Shown: one piece after another, positions 25,364-33,939 of the stretch
How positions within the stretch are numbered: position 1 is the first letter of the stretch
Layout: every line of letters begins with the position of its first letter
NCBI GenBank assembly: GCA_019247695.1
Contig: JAFBAP010000151.1
Span: forward strand, 1-50,115
Origin: Verrucomicrobiota bacterium
GTDB lineage: Bacteria > Verrucomicrobiota > Verrucomicrobiia > Chthoniobacterales > JAFAMB01
Length of the DNA stretch: 50,115 nt
Direction of reading: 5' to 3'
Program-made: the position numbers and the translations under genes
The notes under the pieces: model-generated
What the model saw: the letters and a program-made list of their open reading frames with translations, nothing else
Database searches by the model: none
What the model was told of the DNA's origin: nothing

Positions 25364-25813
25364 TTATACCATTTCGACGGCCATGGAGGTAAATTTTTTG
25401 CCTTCCTTCCCAGGTGCCCTGCCAGCGTTACACTTATTAGACCGTATAAACGGCCTACGCCCAACGGGCCGGGAGACCTTAGTGCAGGGTTCCACCCTTG
25501 GGAACGCACCCCTCCCCCGATCGAGCCCTGGAGGAGCGACAGAAGGCGTTGCCGGCGGGTTCTGCCGCACCTTCAGCAAATCCAACCCGGCGGGGCGGGC
25601 GTGCAGGCGTGACGCCTTAGGAGGGCTCGATCGTGATTTGACGGTTACCCAGGCTTTACCCCACTGCCATTTAGTTAAGGGCGGCAGGCCGGGCGTGGCC
25701 TTCGTCCCGGAGGGACGGCTGAGGTTAGGCAGGGACTGAGCTGCGCAGCATCCTCCGGCGCCGGCATCTCCCTGAGCCGACATTCTATTAAGATAACTGT
25801 CTGAATGGCATTA
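25364..25813 (+). mobile_element. MITE-like element, copy D (complete, TTA target duplication)
   Basis: The element is 444 bases (25367-25810). It begins TACCATTTCGACGG and ends CTGTCTGAATGGCA, so the two ends are imperfect inverted repeats. TTA flanks it on both sides (25364-25366 and 25811-25813). Inside are GGCCTACGCCCAACGGGCC, the TTCAGCAAATCCAACCCGG module, AGGCGTGACGCCT, and a CGTCCCGGAGGGACG hairpin. The central module is bracketed by inverted CGATCGAGCCC (25518-25528) and GGGCTCGATCG (25623-25633). There is no transposase. It sits directly before a truncated epimerase remnant. Confidence 0.83.
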
Positions 25814-26046
25814 GCATTCTGCGGGCGCTTGAGGCCCCGTTCAAAGGCGCGAACGTATTCGTCATTGCCAATTGCGACACGGTGATGTCACGGCCGACAG
25901 CGGAACTGGTTGCGGAGGTTTTCCGCGGCGTGCCGTTGAAAAAGCCGCTCGACACAAACGAGATGCTCCTTTCCATTGACAAAGCAAGGGGCGTCTTGGG
26001 CTATGAACCGCAACATAGCCGGCGCGATCCTGCCAGCTCCCATTAA
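25811..26046 (+). pseudogene. C-terminal remnant of an NAD-dependent epimerase/dehydratase
   Basis: Reading in the frame that ends with TAA at 26044-26046 gives about 78 residues without a start codon: ISILRALEAPFKGANVFVIAN, then TVMSRPTAELVAEVF, VPLKKPL, LLSIDKARGVLGYEPQHS. This is the usual C-terminal end of extended short-chain dehydrogenases (epimerase family), where the last helix carries S.DKAR..LGYEP. The Rossmann domain and catalytic YxxxK are missing. The gene had already lost its 5' part, because the DNA left of the MITE is not epimerase-like although the target duplication is clean. It ends 26 bases before the aldo/keto reductase, perhaps a former operon partner. Confidence 0.72.
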
Positions 26047-26072
26047 TCGAAGTATCGAAACGGCAAAGGCAT

Positions 26073-27062
26073 ATGAATTACGTAAGACTTGGCAGGACGG
26101 GGCTCAAAGTGTCGCGCGTCTGCCTGGGCTGCATGACCTACGGCAGCCCGGAAAAGGGCTGGCACACCTGGGCGCTGGACGAGGAACAAAGCCGGCCCTT
26201 CATCCAAAAGGCGCTCGAACTCGGGATTAACTTTTTCGATACCGCCAACGTCTATTCGGGCGGCGCCAGCGAGGAGGTGCTGGGTCGCGCGTTGCGCGAC
26301 TTTGCCCGGCGCGAGGAGGTGGTGGTGGCCACCAAAGTCTACGGCGCCATGCGGCCGCAGGACCCCAACGGCCGGGGCCTCTCGCGCAAGGCCATCCTGA
26401 CCGAGATCGACGCGAGCCTGCGGCGGCTGGGCACCGACCACGTCGACCTCTACCAGATCCACCGTTGGGATTACGAGACGCCCATCGAAGAAACCCTTGA
26501 AGCCCTGCACGAGGTGGTCAAGGCCGGGAAAGCCCGCTACCTGGGGGCTTCCTCGATGTTCGCCTGGCAGTTCTGCCAGGCGCTTTACCTCGCGCAGCTG
26601 CACGGCTGGACGCGCTTCGTGAGCATGCAGCCGCACTACAACCTGATGTACCGCGAGGAGGAACGCGAGATGCTGCCCTTGTGCCGGGCCCAAGGCATTG
26701 GGGTGTTGCCCTGGAGCCCGCTGGCGCGGGGCCGCCTGACGCGGCCCTGGGAAGCGCAGGGCAGCACCGAACGCGCCCGGAGCGACCAGTACGCCAAGGG
26801 CCTCTACAGCGCGACCGAAGCGGCCGATCGGGCGGTGGTGGACCGCTTGGGAGAGGTGGCCAAGGCGCAGGGGTTGCCGCGCGCCCAGGTGGCGCTGGCT
26901 TGGTTGCTGCAGCAGCCGGCGGTGAGCGCGCCCATCGTGGGGGCGACCAAACCGGAGCACCTGGAAGACGCCGTGGCCGCCCTATCGATCAAGTTGTCCG
27001 ACGAGGAGCTCCGGGCCTTGGAGGCGCCGTACGTCCCGCACCCGCTGGTTGGATTTGAGTGA
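26073..27062 (+). CDS. Aldo/keto reductase (YajO/Tas-like)
   Basis: A 329-residue aldo/keto reductase. The catalytic tetrad is visible: D56 and Y61 (FFDTANVYSGG), K88 (VVATKVYG) and H130 (DLYQIHRWD). LGASSMFAWQF and SMQPHYNLMYREEEREMLPLCR are typical of the AKR11/YajO-like group. It should reduce an aldehyde or ketone with NADPH in the cytoplasm. Third codon positions are almost all G or C, visibly richer than in neighbouring genes, which also produces a long false frame on the other strand. That bias and the adjacent mobile element hint at recent acquisition. Confidence 0.93.
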   Translation: MNYVRLGRTGLKVSRVCLGCMTYGSPEKGWHTWALDEEQSRPFIQKALELGINFFDTANVYSGGASEEVLGRALRDFARREEVVVATKVYGAMRPQDPNGRGLSRKAILTEIDASLRRLGTDHVDLYQIHRWDYETPIEETLEALHEVVKAGKARYLGASSMFAWQFCQALYLAQLHGWTRFVSMQPHYNLMYREEEREMLPLCRAQGIGVLPWSPLARGRLTRPWEAQGSTERARSDQYAKGLYSATEAADRAVVDRLGEVAKAQGLPRAQVALAWLLQQPAVSAPIVGATKPEHLEDAVAALSIKLSDEELRALEAPYVPHPLVGFE

Positions 27063-27157
27063 CGCCGGCCGCCCCGGGCTGGTTACCTCCGACGGGTGGT
27101 GCGCGAGGTCAGGCCGGTGGGGCCTTGGTGCTGCGGGGGCGCCCCACTTCCGGCATC

Positions 27158-28009
27158 CTATTTAGCCGCTCGTTCAAGTTCGTTCAGTTCAGCGTCCGAC
27201 AAAGGGATCTGCGCGGCCTTGAGGTTTTCCTCGAGATGAGCAACCGACGATGTCCCGGGAATCGGAAGCACCACCGGGCTGCGGTGCAGCAGCCAAGCGA
27301 TCGACAGCTGCGCAACCGTGGCACCGTGGCGTTGCCCGATCGTGTCCAGCGTTCCGCCGGGCTGGGCCAGTTTGCCGGCGGCGACGGGAAACCAGGGTAT
27401 GAAAGCAAGCCCCTGCTTTTCGCAATACTCCAGCACGTCCTCGTGCTGGCGGTCCGCTAAATTGTACCGATTCTGAACGCTGACGATTTCGACCACCTTG
27501 CGGGCCCGGTCAATCTCGGCGGGCTTTACCTCGCTGAGGCCGACATGGCGGATTTTGCCCTCCTGCTGGAGTTTCGCAATCACGCCCAGCGACTCCTCCA
27601 GGGGAACTTTGGGATCGATCCGGTGCAATTGCCAGAGGTCGATGACTTCCGTCCTGAGGAAACGAAGGCTCATTTCAACCTGCTGCGCGAGGTACTCCGG
27701 TCTGCCGACGGGTAGCCATCGGTCGGGGCCTTGCCGGGTCAGCCCCCCTTTGGTCGCGATGACGAGACCCTTTGGGAACGGAGCGAGGGCTTCGCCGATC
27801 AACGGCTCACTAACCGCGGGGCCGTAACTATCGGCGGTGTCGATGAAATTCACGCCCAGTTCCACCGCACGCTTCAAAACCCGTTTTGCCTCGTTGACGT
27901 CTTTCGGCTCACCCCAGATTCCCTTGCCGGTCAGTCGCATCGCGCCGAATCCGAGGCGGTTCACTTCCAGATCGTCGCCAATCTTTAACGTCTTCGCTAT
28001 CGTGGCCAT
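27158..28009 (-). CDS. Aldo/keto reductase (oxidoreductase YdbC-like)
   Basis: A 283-residue aldo/keto reductase that is not a close copy of the neighbour at 26073. Tetrad residues are D57 and Y62 (FIDTADSYGP), K87 (VIATKGG) and H129 (LWQLHRID). Also present are RHVGLSEVKPAEIDRA, VQNRYNLADRQHEDVLEYC and the cofactor-binding VLPIPGTSSVAHLEENL. It probably reduces small carbonyl compounds with NADPH. The gene converges on the reductase at 26073, with a 95-bp gap. The start MATIAKTLKIG fits the family. Confidence 0.92.
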   Translation of the reverse strand: MATIAKTLKIGDDLEVNRLGFGAMRLTGKGIWGEPKDVNEAKRVLKRAVELGVNFIDTADSYGPAVSEPLIGEALAPFPKGLVIATKGGLTRQGPDRWLPVGRPEYLAQQVEMSLRFLRTEVIDLWQLHRIDPKVPLEESLGVIAKLQQEGKIRHVGLSEVKPAEIDRARKVVEIVSVQNRYNLADRQHEDVLEYCEKQGLAFIPWFPVAAGKLAQPGGTLDTIGQRHGATVAQLSIAWLLHRSPVVLPIPGTSSVAHLEENLKAAQIPLSDAELNELERAAK

Positions 28010-28261
28010 GGGCCCAACAAAGCACGGCGGGTCTGGTCTTGAAATTGAAGGTTTTGATTGATGAGGTCATGAACGCTGGTTTTCACGGATGCCGGGCGGG
28101 GACCGCTGGCAGACCTTGTACCTTGCAAAAGCCGCTTCCCAAGCGGGCCAAGGCGATTGCCGGATTGATACTGGCGTTGGTCAAAGTCCGTCAGGGCAAC
28201 GATTCCGGCCGTTCCGTGGATCAGTAAATCCGCCCCGTTGCGGACGCGAAGGTTGCCGCCT
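28010..28261. other. Intergenic gap between reductase and methyltransferase
   Basis: About 250 bases with no recognised gene or repeat. Confidence 0.35.
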
Positions 28262-28984
28262 TTATTTCCGGGCGAAGTAGCAGGCGAAAACGCTGTTGCG
28301 ATGCAGGATATCGTAAGCTTGAAAACCTGCTTTCTGCAGGCCCGCGATCTGGAAGGGCAACGATCGGGGCGTATCTTCCCGGTCGATATAACGGAAGACC
28401 GTCTCGCGATACCCCGGCCCGCCCAGTCCCTCAAGGTAGTCGCCGTAGCGTTTCCACATCAAACCGTCAACCTCGGGGTCGGCAAACGTGACCAGATCCG
28501 CAACATAGAACCGGCCGCCCGGTTTCAGCCATTTCCATACTTTGCCGAAAACCTCGTCCCATTCGCTCTCGGAGCGCAGATGATGAAGTACCGCCCCGGC
28601 AACCACCAGGTCGAACTCCTCTTCGGGCAATGACAACTGCCGGAGGTCCCCCTGATAAACGCGAACGGATCGCGCGCCCGCCTCGCTGACGCGCTGCGCC
28701 GCGCGGTCCAGCATTGGCCTGCTCAGATCCACCAGGTGGCACTCGAGCGGTCCGATCGCCTGCATCACTCTCAGCGTGAAGTTTCCGGCGCCGTAGCCGA
28801 GATCGAGCATGGTGCCGCCCGCGGGCACATGCGTGCGGGCGGCAGCCGAAACCAGGTCGAGCACCAACGGCGCATCGATCGTCGCCTGCTGCCCGCTTTC
28901 GAGCCGGCTAAACCGTTCGACATCCCCATCGAACCGGCGGCGAATCTCATCAACCGTGGATTTGTTGGCAAAGGCAGTTTTCAT
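28262..28984 (-). CDS. SAM-dependent class I methyltransferase
   Basis: A protein of about 240 residues with the SAM-binding sequence GTMLDLGYGAGNFTL (motif I), HLVDLSRPMLDRAA (motif II), YQGDLRQLSLPEEEFDLVVAGAVLHHL (motifs III-IV) and LKPGGRFYVADLV. Close to Methyltransf_25/UbiE-like enzymes; substrate unknown. I prefer the methionine at 28984 over one four codons upstream. It diverges from the LysR gene across 65 bases rich in GCAT half-sites, so it is the likely target of that regulator. Confidence 0.9.
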   Translation of the reverse strand: MKTAFANKSTVDEIRRRFDGDVERFSRLESGQQATIDAPLVLDLVSAAARTHVPAGGTMLDLGYGAGNFTLRVMQAIGPLECHLVDLSRPMLDRAAQRVSEAGARSVRVYQGDLRQLSLPEEEFDLVVAGAVLHHLRSESEWDEVFGKVWKWLKPGGRFYVADLVTFADPEVDGLMWKRYGDYLEGLGGPGYRETVFRYIDREDTPRSLPFQIAGLQKAGFQAYDILHRNSVFACYFARK

Positions 28985-28992
28985 GGCGATAA

Positions 28993-29056
28993 GCATGCCT
29001 GCCGCGGTATGCGAAGAAAAATGCTATGATTGCATTATATTAATGTGGCATGCGCA
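28993..29056. promoter_or_regulatory. Array of GCAT/ATGC half-sites in the LysR-methyltransferase divergent region
   Basis: GCATGC (28993), TATGC (29008), ATGC-N7-GCAT (29021-29035) and a GCATGCGCAT overlapping the LysR start (about 29048-29057) fall within 65 bases. The first pair, GCAT-N12-ATGC, has nearly the spacing of a LysR T-N11-A box. The ATGC-N7-GCAT pair is a perfect dyad. I infer binding sites for the divergent LysR protein. Confidence 0.4.
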
Positions 29057-29991
29057 TGAATCGGCCTACCGTGCACGAACTGGAATGTTTCCAGGCGACC
29101 GCGGAAGAACTGAACTTTTCTCGGGCCGCAAAGCGGCTTAACCTCAGCCAGCCTGCCCTTTCCCGGCAGATTCGATCCCTGGAGGACAAGCTGGGGGTAC
29201 ACCTCCTGGTGCGCAGCACGCGCCGCGTCACTCTCACGAACGCCGGGGCTCTCTACCTTGAGGACGCCAGGACGCTTCTGACCCGCCTCGACCACGCGAC
29301 CGATGCGGCGCGCCGAACCTCGAAAGGGGAAACCACCCGGCTTCGACTCGCGTTCGTGGGAGCCTTGCTGGACGACCGACTCATCCGCGTCCTGCGGGAC
29401 TTCCGGCGGTCCCATGTCCGCTGCCAGGTTCACCTGACGGACCTTCCGCCCGCACGCCAACTCGAAGCGTTGCGAGCCGGAGAACTGGACGGAGGCTTCG
29501 TCGGAGCGCCTCCCGACCGGATCGACCCCGGCCTTCGCACCGTCCTTTGGAGGAGCGAACCTCTGGTCCTTGCCCTTCCCGTGGCGCACCGGTTCGCCCG
29601 GGAAAAGTCCGTGCGGCTGGCGAATGTGCGGGACGATGGATGGGTGATGGTTTCACGAGATGCCGCCCCGGCGTTCCGGCGGCAGTTCGACCGATTTTGC
29701 GCCTCAGAAAAGTTCCGTGCACGAATCGTTCACGAATCCGAGCGCGTCAGCGCGGTGCTCACCATGGTGGCAGCCGAACAGGGAATCAGCTTGTTGCCGA
29801 AAGGCGTTTCGCGCCTGATCGCGAACGGCGTGCGCTTCGTGGCTCTCGCCGGACGGACGGCTCGCCTCGACCACACCTTTGCCTTTGCCGCCGGGCGGCC
29901 TCCGCCCGAAATCGAGGATCTGGTTGCCCTTCTGTCCAGACCTGATCCCCCTTGCCCCCGGCAACGGCCAAGATCCACGATTACCGACTGA
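29050..29991 (+). CDS. LysR-family transcriptional regulator
   Basis: A 313-residue LysR regulator. The N-terminal winged helix-turn-helix is standard: HELECFQATAEELNFSRAAKRLNLSQPALSRQIRSLEDKLGVHLLVRS, followed by the linker helix. The substrate-binding domain follows (TRLRLAFVGALLDDRLIRVLRDF, PLVLALPVAHRFA, VAAEQGISLLPKGV). The effector is unknown. It is divergent from the methyltransferase gene by about 65 bases. A second ATG at 29056 is an equally good start. Confidence 0.93.
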   Translation: MRMNRPTVHELECFQATAEELNFSRAAKRLNLSQPALSRQIRSLEDKLGVHLLVRSTRRVTLTNAGALYLEDARTLLTRLDHATDAARRTSKGETTRLRLAFVGALLDDRLIRVLRDFRRSHVRCQVHLTDLPPARQLEALRAGELDGGFVGAPPDRIDPGLRTVLWRSEPLVLALPVAHRFAREKSVRLANVRDDGWVMVSRDAAPAFRRQFDRFCASEKFRARIVHESERVSAVLTMVAAEQGISLLPKGVSRLIANGVRFVALAGRTARLDHTFAFAAGRPPPEIEDLVALLSRPDPPCPRQRPRSTITD

Positions 29992-30206
29992 GCGCGCAGC
30001 GTCGGGCGGAAGCCGCGGTCTGCGTTCAAGCGGATTTTCCGGGATACGCCACGTCGCCGCGTCGCAAACCCCTGAGGCCGCCTAGTAACGCTTTGTCCGC
30101 CACAACCCTGACATTCAACGGGCACTTGAACGACGAGCTTTGGAGTGCAAATGCGTATTTTCAGGTCCGCACCCGGTTCCGCTTTTCACTAGCCCCTATT
30201 CGTCGC

Positions 30207-32003
30207 ATGAAGATTGAAGACTACGGTTTCGTCAGCGACCTGCACACGGGCGCTTTGGTGGGGGTCAACGGCTCGATTGATTGGCTGGGTTTTCCCCGCT
30301 TCGATGCCGCCGCGTGCTTCGCCGCGCTTCTCGGGAATGCCGGGAATGGCCATTGGCAAATCAGCCCCGCCCACCCGGTGCGAAACGCAACCCAGCGGTA
30401 CCGCGGCAATACCTTGATTTTGGAAACGGCGTTTGAGACCGACCAGGGAGTGCTCAAGCTAACCGACTTTATGCCGCCCCGTGCGGGCGCGCCTGCACTC
30501 GTCCGGATCGTTGAGGCGATCGACGGGGCGGTGGACGTCACGCTGCACCTGACGATCCGGTTCGACTACGGGTTGGCGGTGCCGTGGGTGCAGCGCATCG
30601 AGGGAGGCCTGACCGCGGTAGCCGGTCCCGATGCGCTGATTTTGCGCAGCGCGATCCCTCTGCAAGGCAGAAACGAGGATCTTTCGAGTAACGCCAATTT
30701 TCGGGTGGAACCCGGGGTGAAGCAAACTTTCGCCCTTAATTGGTACCCATCCCACGAGGATCCCCCGCCGCCATTGGATGTCGATGGCGCACTCGCCGGG
30801 ACGGAACGTTTTTGGGAAGACTGGGCGGCAAAATGCAGCTATGAAGGCGAAGCCCGGGATCTGGTGATGCGCTCCCTGCTGACCCTGAAAGCATTGATTT
30901 ACGCGCCGACCGGCGGCATCGTCGCAGCGGCGACTACCTCGCTGCCGGAGCAGATCGGGGGAGTACGGAACTGGGACTACCGTTTTTGCTGGCTGCGTGA
31001 CGCTACCCTGACTCTTTATTCGCTTATGCAGTCGGGCTACACTGAGGAGGCAGAGGCCTGGACTAACTGGTTACTCCGGGCTGTGGCCGGAGATCCCGAA
31101 CAAATGCAGATTATGTATGGTGTCGCGGGCGAACGCCGCTTGCAGGAGTTTGAACTGACGCACCTTTCGGGCTATGAAAACTCCAGGCCGGTTCGGATCG
31201 GCAATGCCGCTTCAGAGCAGTTCCAACTGGACGTCTACGGCGAAGTGATGGACGCACTGCACCTGGCTCGGACGGTCGGCATCCGTTCCGGCGAGGCCTC
31301 CTGGGGGTTGCAGCGTCACCTAGTAGACTTTGTCGCCGCGCATTGGAAGCAGCCTGACGAAGGCCTTTGGGAAATCCGGGGTCCGCGGCGTCACTTTACC
31401 CATTCGAAGGTCATGGCCTGGGTAGCGATCGACCGCGCGGTAAAGGCGATAGAACAGTTCGGTTTGGAAGGCGATCTTGCGGGGTGGAAAGCGCTGCGCG
31501 AACAGATCCATCAGGAGGTTTGCGCCAAAGGGTACAATCCCAAGCGGCAGGCCTTCACCCAATATTACGGGGCCGATCAGCTGGACGCGAGCTTGTTGCT
31601 GGTGCCTATCGTTGGTTTCCTGCCGCCCTCAGATGAACGAGTCCGGAATACCGTTGACCGGATCCAACAGGAACTCATGGTTGACGGTTTCGTGCTGCGT
31701 TACGCGACGAGCGGCTCGGAGTCGGTGGACGGATTGCCGCCCGGCGAAGGCTCATTTTTACCGTGTTCGTTCTGGCTGGTGGACTGCCTGTGGCTGTTGG
31801 GCCGCCACGACGAAGCCCAGGCCCTGTTTAAACGCCTGGTCTCCAAGCGCAGCCCCTTAGGGCTTATGTCGGAAGAGTACGACGCCAGGCGGCAACGGCA
31901 GGTGGGCAATACGCCGCAGGCTTTTACCCACGTCGGGCTGGTAAACGCCGCGCGGACCCTGTACGCGACGCACAGCGCCGCGAAACACCGCAGCCGACAA
32001 TGA
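30207..32003 (+). CDS. GH15 glycoside hydrolase (glucoamylase/trehalase-like)
   Basis: A 598-residue GH15 enzyme of the type seen in actinobacterial trehalases and bacterial glucoamylase-like proteins. MKIEDYGFVSDLHTGALVGVNGSIDW is the family's N-terminal beta-sandwich start and fixes the ATG at 30207; an 85-codon upstream extension looks like non-coding DNA. The (alpha/alpha)6 barrel has GGVRNWDYRFCWLRDATLTLYSL, GLWEIRG (likely catalytic acid glutamate), HSKVMAWVAIDRAV and FLPCSFWLVDCLWLLGR. No signal peptide, so probably cytoplasmic. It releases glucose from alpha-glucans or trehalose. Confidence 0.9.
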   Translation: MKIEDYGFVSDLHTGALVGVNGSIDWLGFPRFDAAACFAALLGNAGNGHWQISPAHPVRNATQRYRGNTLILETAFETDQGVLKLTDFMPPRAGAPALVRIVEAIDGAVDVTLHLTIRFDYGLAVPWVQRIEGGLTAVAGPDALILRSAIPLQGRNEDLSSNANFRVEPGVKQTFALNWYPSHEDPPPPLDVDGALAGTERFWEDWAAKCSYEGEARDLVMRSLLTLKALIYAPTGGIVAAATTSLPEQIGGVRNWDYRFCWLRDATLTLYSLMQSGYTEEAEAWTNWLLRAVAGDPEQMQIMYGVAGERRLQEFELTHLSGYENSRPVRIGNAASEQFQLDVYGEVMDALHLARTVGIRSGEASWGLQRHLVDFVAAHWKQPDEGLWEIRGPRRHFTHSKVMAWVAIDRAVKAIEQFGLEGDLAGWKALREQIHQEVCAKGYNPKRQAFTQYYGADQLDASLLLVPIVGFLPPSDERVRNTVDRIQQELMVDGFVLRYATSGSESVDGLPPGEGSFLPCSFWLVDCLWLLGRHDEAQALFKRLVSKRSPLGLMSEEYDARRQRQVGNTPQAFTHVGLVNAARTLYATHSAAKHRSRQ

Positions 32004-32090
32004 AGAACGGCGCGCACCGCGGTTACAGTCCGGCACTTGGCAAAGCGGACAAGGTAGGGGACGTCTATTGGGGCCTGAGGTTCAGGGCGG

Positions 32091-32200
32091 TACGTAAGCG
32101 TGAGCAACCCCCTCTTCCGCCCCTTCAGCAAATCCAACCCGGCGGGGCGGGCGTTTGTTAGGGAGGGCGCACAGCGCCCTTTCGGGACTAAAACCGGCTT
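32091..32200 (+). repeat. Repeat family module, copy E (internal part only)
   Basis: This holds the CCCCTTCAGCAAATCCAAC module with the GGCGGGCGTTTGTTAGGGAGGG tail, as at 48060, followed by an AGGGCGCACAGCGCCCT hairpin and a truncated TTTCGGGAC half-palindrome. Neither terminal inverted repeat is present. It sits between the GH15 stop and the nucleoside hydrolase stop and could end transcripts from both sides. Confidence 0.65.
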
Positions 32201-33086
32201 AACCATCCTGAGAAGGGGTGTAGGCCAGGCGATCGATGATGAGTTCGAGGGCGGTGTGTGAAAAGACATCACTTGCCACCTCAACCAAGGGCCCGGTCTT
32301 CACCCGGTAAGTCCGCCCGTAAAACGGGCCATCCAGTTGCACCTGCACGCCGCACGTTTCGAAACGAAAAAGATCCGGACGCTCCATCGCCAAAGCCGCG
32401 AGCGGATCGTGCGGATTATTTTGAGCGTCATGACGGAACAACCACCACCGTCGGATTTGCTCGGCCGCCAAGCGGGAGAGAGGATCGGACGACCCCTCCA
32501 GACGCAGCACGTCCTTTTCGCGGATGGATGGGATCATCGTCACGTCCAGGCCCAAGGCGACGGTAGGCATGCCCGAGCCAAAGACCTTTGCCGCGGCCAC
32601 GGTGTCGCAACGGATGTTGTGTTCCGGCCGATCGTCATAAAACGTGCCCCCCATCAGGTAGAGCCGTTTGATCCACCTGCAAAATCGCGGTTCGCGTTCG
32701 ATGGCACGGGCAATATTGGTCAGGGGCCCGATCGCCAAAATCTCCAACTCTCCCTGCCGCGCCTCCGCCTGGCTGAGCAGGAAAGCGTCCGCGCCGTTTT
32801 CAGCGTCGAGCTTTACGTCATCCAATCCGGCAACGCCTTCGCCTTCAATGCCGGCCCAGTATACCTGCCTGCCCGAAAGCGGCTTTTCCTGGCCGGGAAT
32901 TACCGGGAGCTCCGGCTCGCCTGACAGGCCGCAGACCACTTTCGCCAGACGCGCCCGTCTTCGGGTATCGCCGTAAACCGTCGTCACCCCTTGCAGCGCC
33001 AGTTCGCGCGAACGCAGGATGAACACCAGCGCCAACAAATCGTCAACGTCGCTTCCGATGTCGGTGTCGAGAATGACAGGCCTCAT
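32199..33086 (-). CDS. Nucleoside hydrolase (IunH family)
   Basis: A 295-residue nucleoside hydrolase, normal for the family. The N-terminal calcium-binding aspartate cluster is DTDIGSDVDD (residues 7-16), a slight variant of DTDxGxDD. LEILAIGPLTNIARAI, LYLMGGTF, the late NNPHDPLAAL and FETCGVQVQLDGPFYGRTY complete the pattern. It splits the N-glycosidic bond of nucleosides to base plus ribose. As last gene of an ABC-importer operon (20 bases after a permease) it suggests that the imported compound is a nucleoside or similar N-glycoside. Confidence 0.93.
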   Translation of the reverse strand: MRPVILDTDIGSDVDDLLALVFILRSRELALQGVTTVYGDTRRRARLAKVVCGLSGEPELPVIPGQEKPLSGRQVYWAGIEGEGVAGLDDVKLDAENGADAFLLSQAEARQGELEILAIGPLTNIARAIEREPRFCRWIKRLYLMGGTFYDDRPEHNIRCDTVAAAKVFGSGMPTVALGLDVTMIPSIREKDVLRLEGSSDPLSRLAAEQIRRWWLFRHDAQNNPHDPLAALAMERPDLFRFETCGVQVQLDGPFYGRTYRVKTGPLVEVASDVFSHTALELIIDRLAYTPSQDG

Positions 33087-33106
33087 ATAGTCATCCGGGA
33101 AAGGCG

Positions 33107-33937
33107 TCAGCCTTTAAGGGAAGCGCCGACCACCCCTTGAATGTAGTAGCGCTGCAGCGGCAGCAGGATCAGCAACGGGATCCCCGCGGAGATCACGGAG
33201 GCGGCAAATAGTTCGTTCCAGAGCGTTTGATGCTGTTGCTCGAAGCTGGAGAGTGCGACCTGGACCACGCGCATGCTCTCTGAGCGGGTCGCAATCAGCG
33301 GCCAGAGGAATGCTTCCCACTGAAAAAGAAAGATCAGAAGGCCGGCACTGATGATGACCGGCTTGCAAAGCGGAACGTAAATGCGCAACAGGATCGTGAG
33401 CCACCCCGCGCCGTCGACCCGGGCCGCCTCAGCCAGTTCTCGCGGGATTTGCGCAAAAAATTGCCGGAACAAAAAGATCGTAATCCCGTTGGCCAAGCCC
33501 GGAACCACCAGCCCGGCATAGGTGTCCAGCCATCCCAGGTTGCGCACGACCGTGTAGAGCGGGACGGCAATCGCCTCTGAAGGGACCAAAAAGGTGAAGA
33601 CGGTGAGGGCAAAAAGGAGGTTTTTGCCGGGAAACGAGAGCACGGCAAAGGCGAACCCGGCGCACCCGTTCACCGCCAGCCCGATCGTCACGGAGAGAAA
33701 TGCCACCAGGGCACTGTTCCAAAGCGCCCGCCCGAAGCCTTTCTGAAAGATTTCTCCGTAAGCCTGCGGATCCAACGGAACCGGCAGGAGGGCGCGGGCG
33801 TGAAAAGGCGACGTGTCATGAAAGACTTCGGCCAGCGGCTTAAGCGACGAGCTGAAAGCCCACCAGAGCGGCAGAAAAAAGATAGATCCGACGATCAGGT
33901 AACCCCCATGCCGAAGGAATGTCGATGCCCGGCGCAT
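33107..33937 (-). CDS. Carbohydrate ABC transporter permease (MalG-like)
   Basis: A 276-residue inner-membrane permease of the MalG type. It has six membrane segments and the EAA coupling loop ELAEAARVDGAGWLTILLRIYVPLCKPVI. Its last membrane segment ends close to the C-terminus with VVGASLKG, the characteristic MalG-type tail. It follows the partner permease by two bases. The operon encodes no ATPase, so a shared MsmK/UgpC-type ATPase from elsewhere in the genome must drive it. Confidence 0.92.
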   Translation of the reverse strand: MRRASTFLRHGGYLIVGSIFFLPLWWAFSSSLKPLAEVFHDTSPFHARALLPVPLDPQAYGEIFQKGFGRALWNSALVAFLSVTIGLAVNGCAGFAFAVLSFPGKNLLFALTVFTFLVPSEAIAVPLYTVVRNLGWLDTYAGLVVPGLANGITIFLFRQFFAQIPRELAEAARVDGAGWLTILLRIYVPLCKPVIISAGLLIFLFQWEAFLWPLIATRSESMRVVQVALSSFEQQHQTLWNELFAASVISAGIPLLILLPLQRYYIQGVVGASLKG

Positions 33938-33939
33938 GG

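Noticed and set aside
26043-26960. 305-residue minus-strand frame opposite the aldo/keto reductase
   Set aside because: It is rich in His, Arg, Ala and Pro without any family motif, and it mirrors a clear enzyme gene with GC-rich third positions. It is a shadow frame.
29952-30206. N-terminal extension of the GH15 gene
   Set aside because: The family begins at MKIEDYGF; the 85 upstream codons have no resemblance to a signal peptide or known domain and overlap the LysR gene end.
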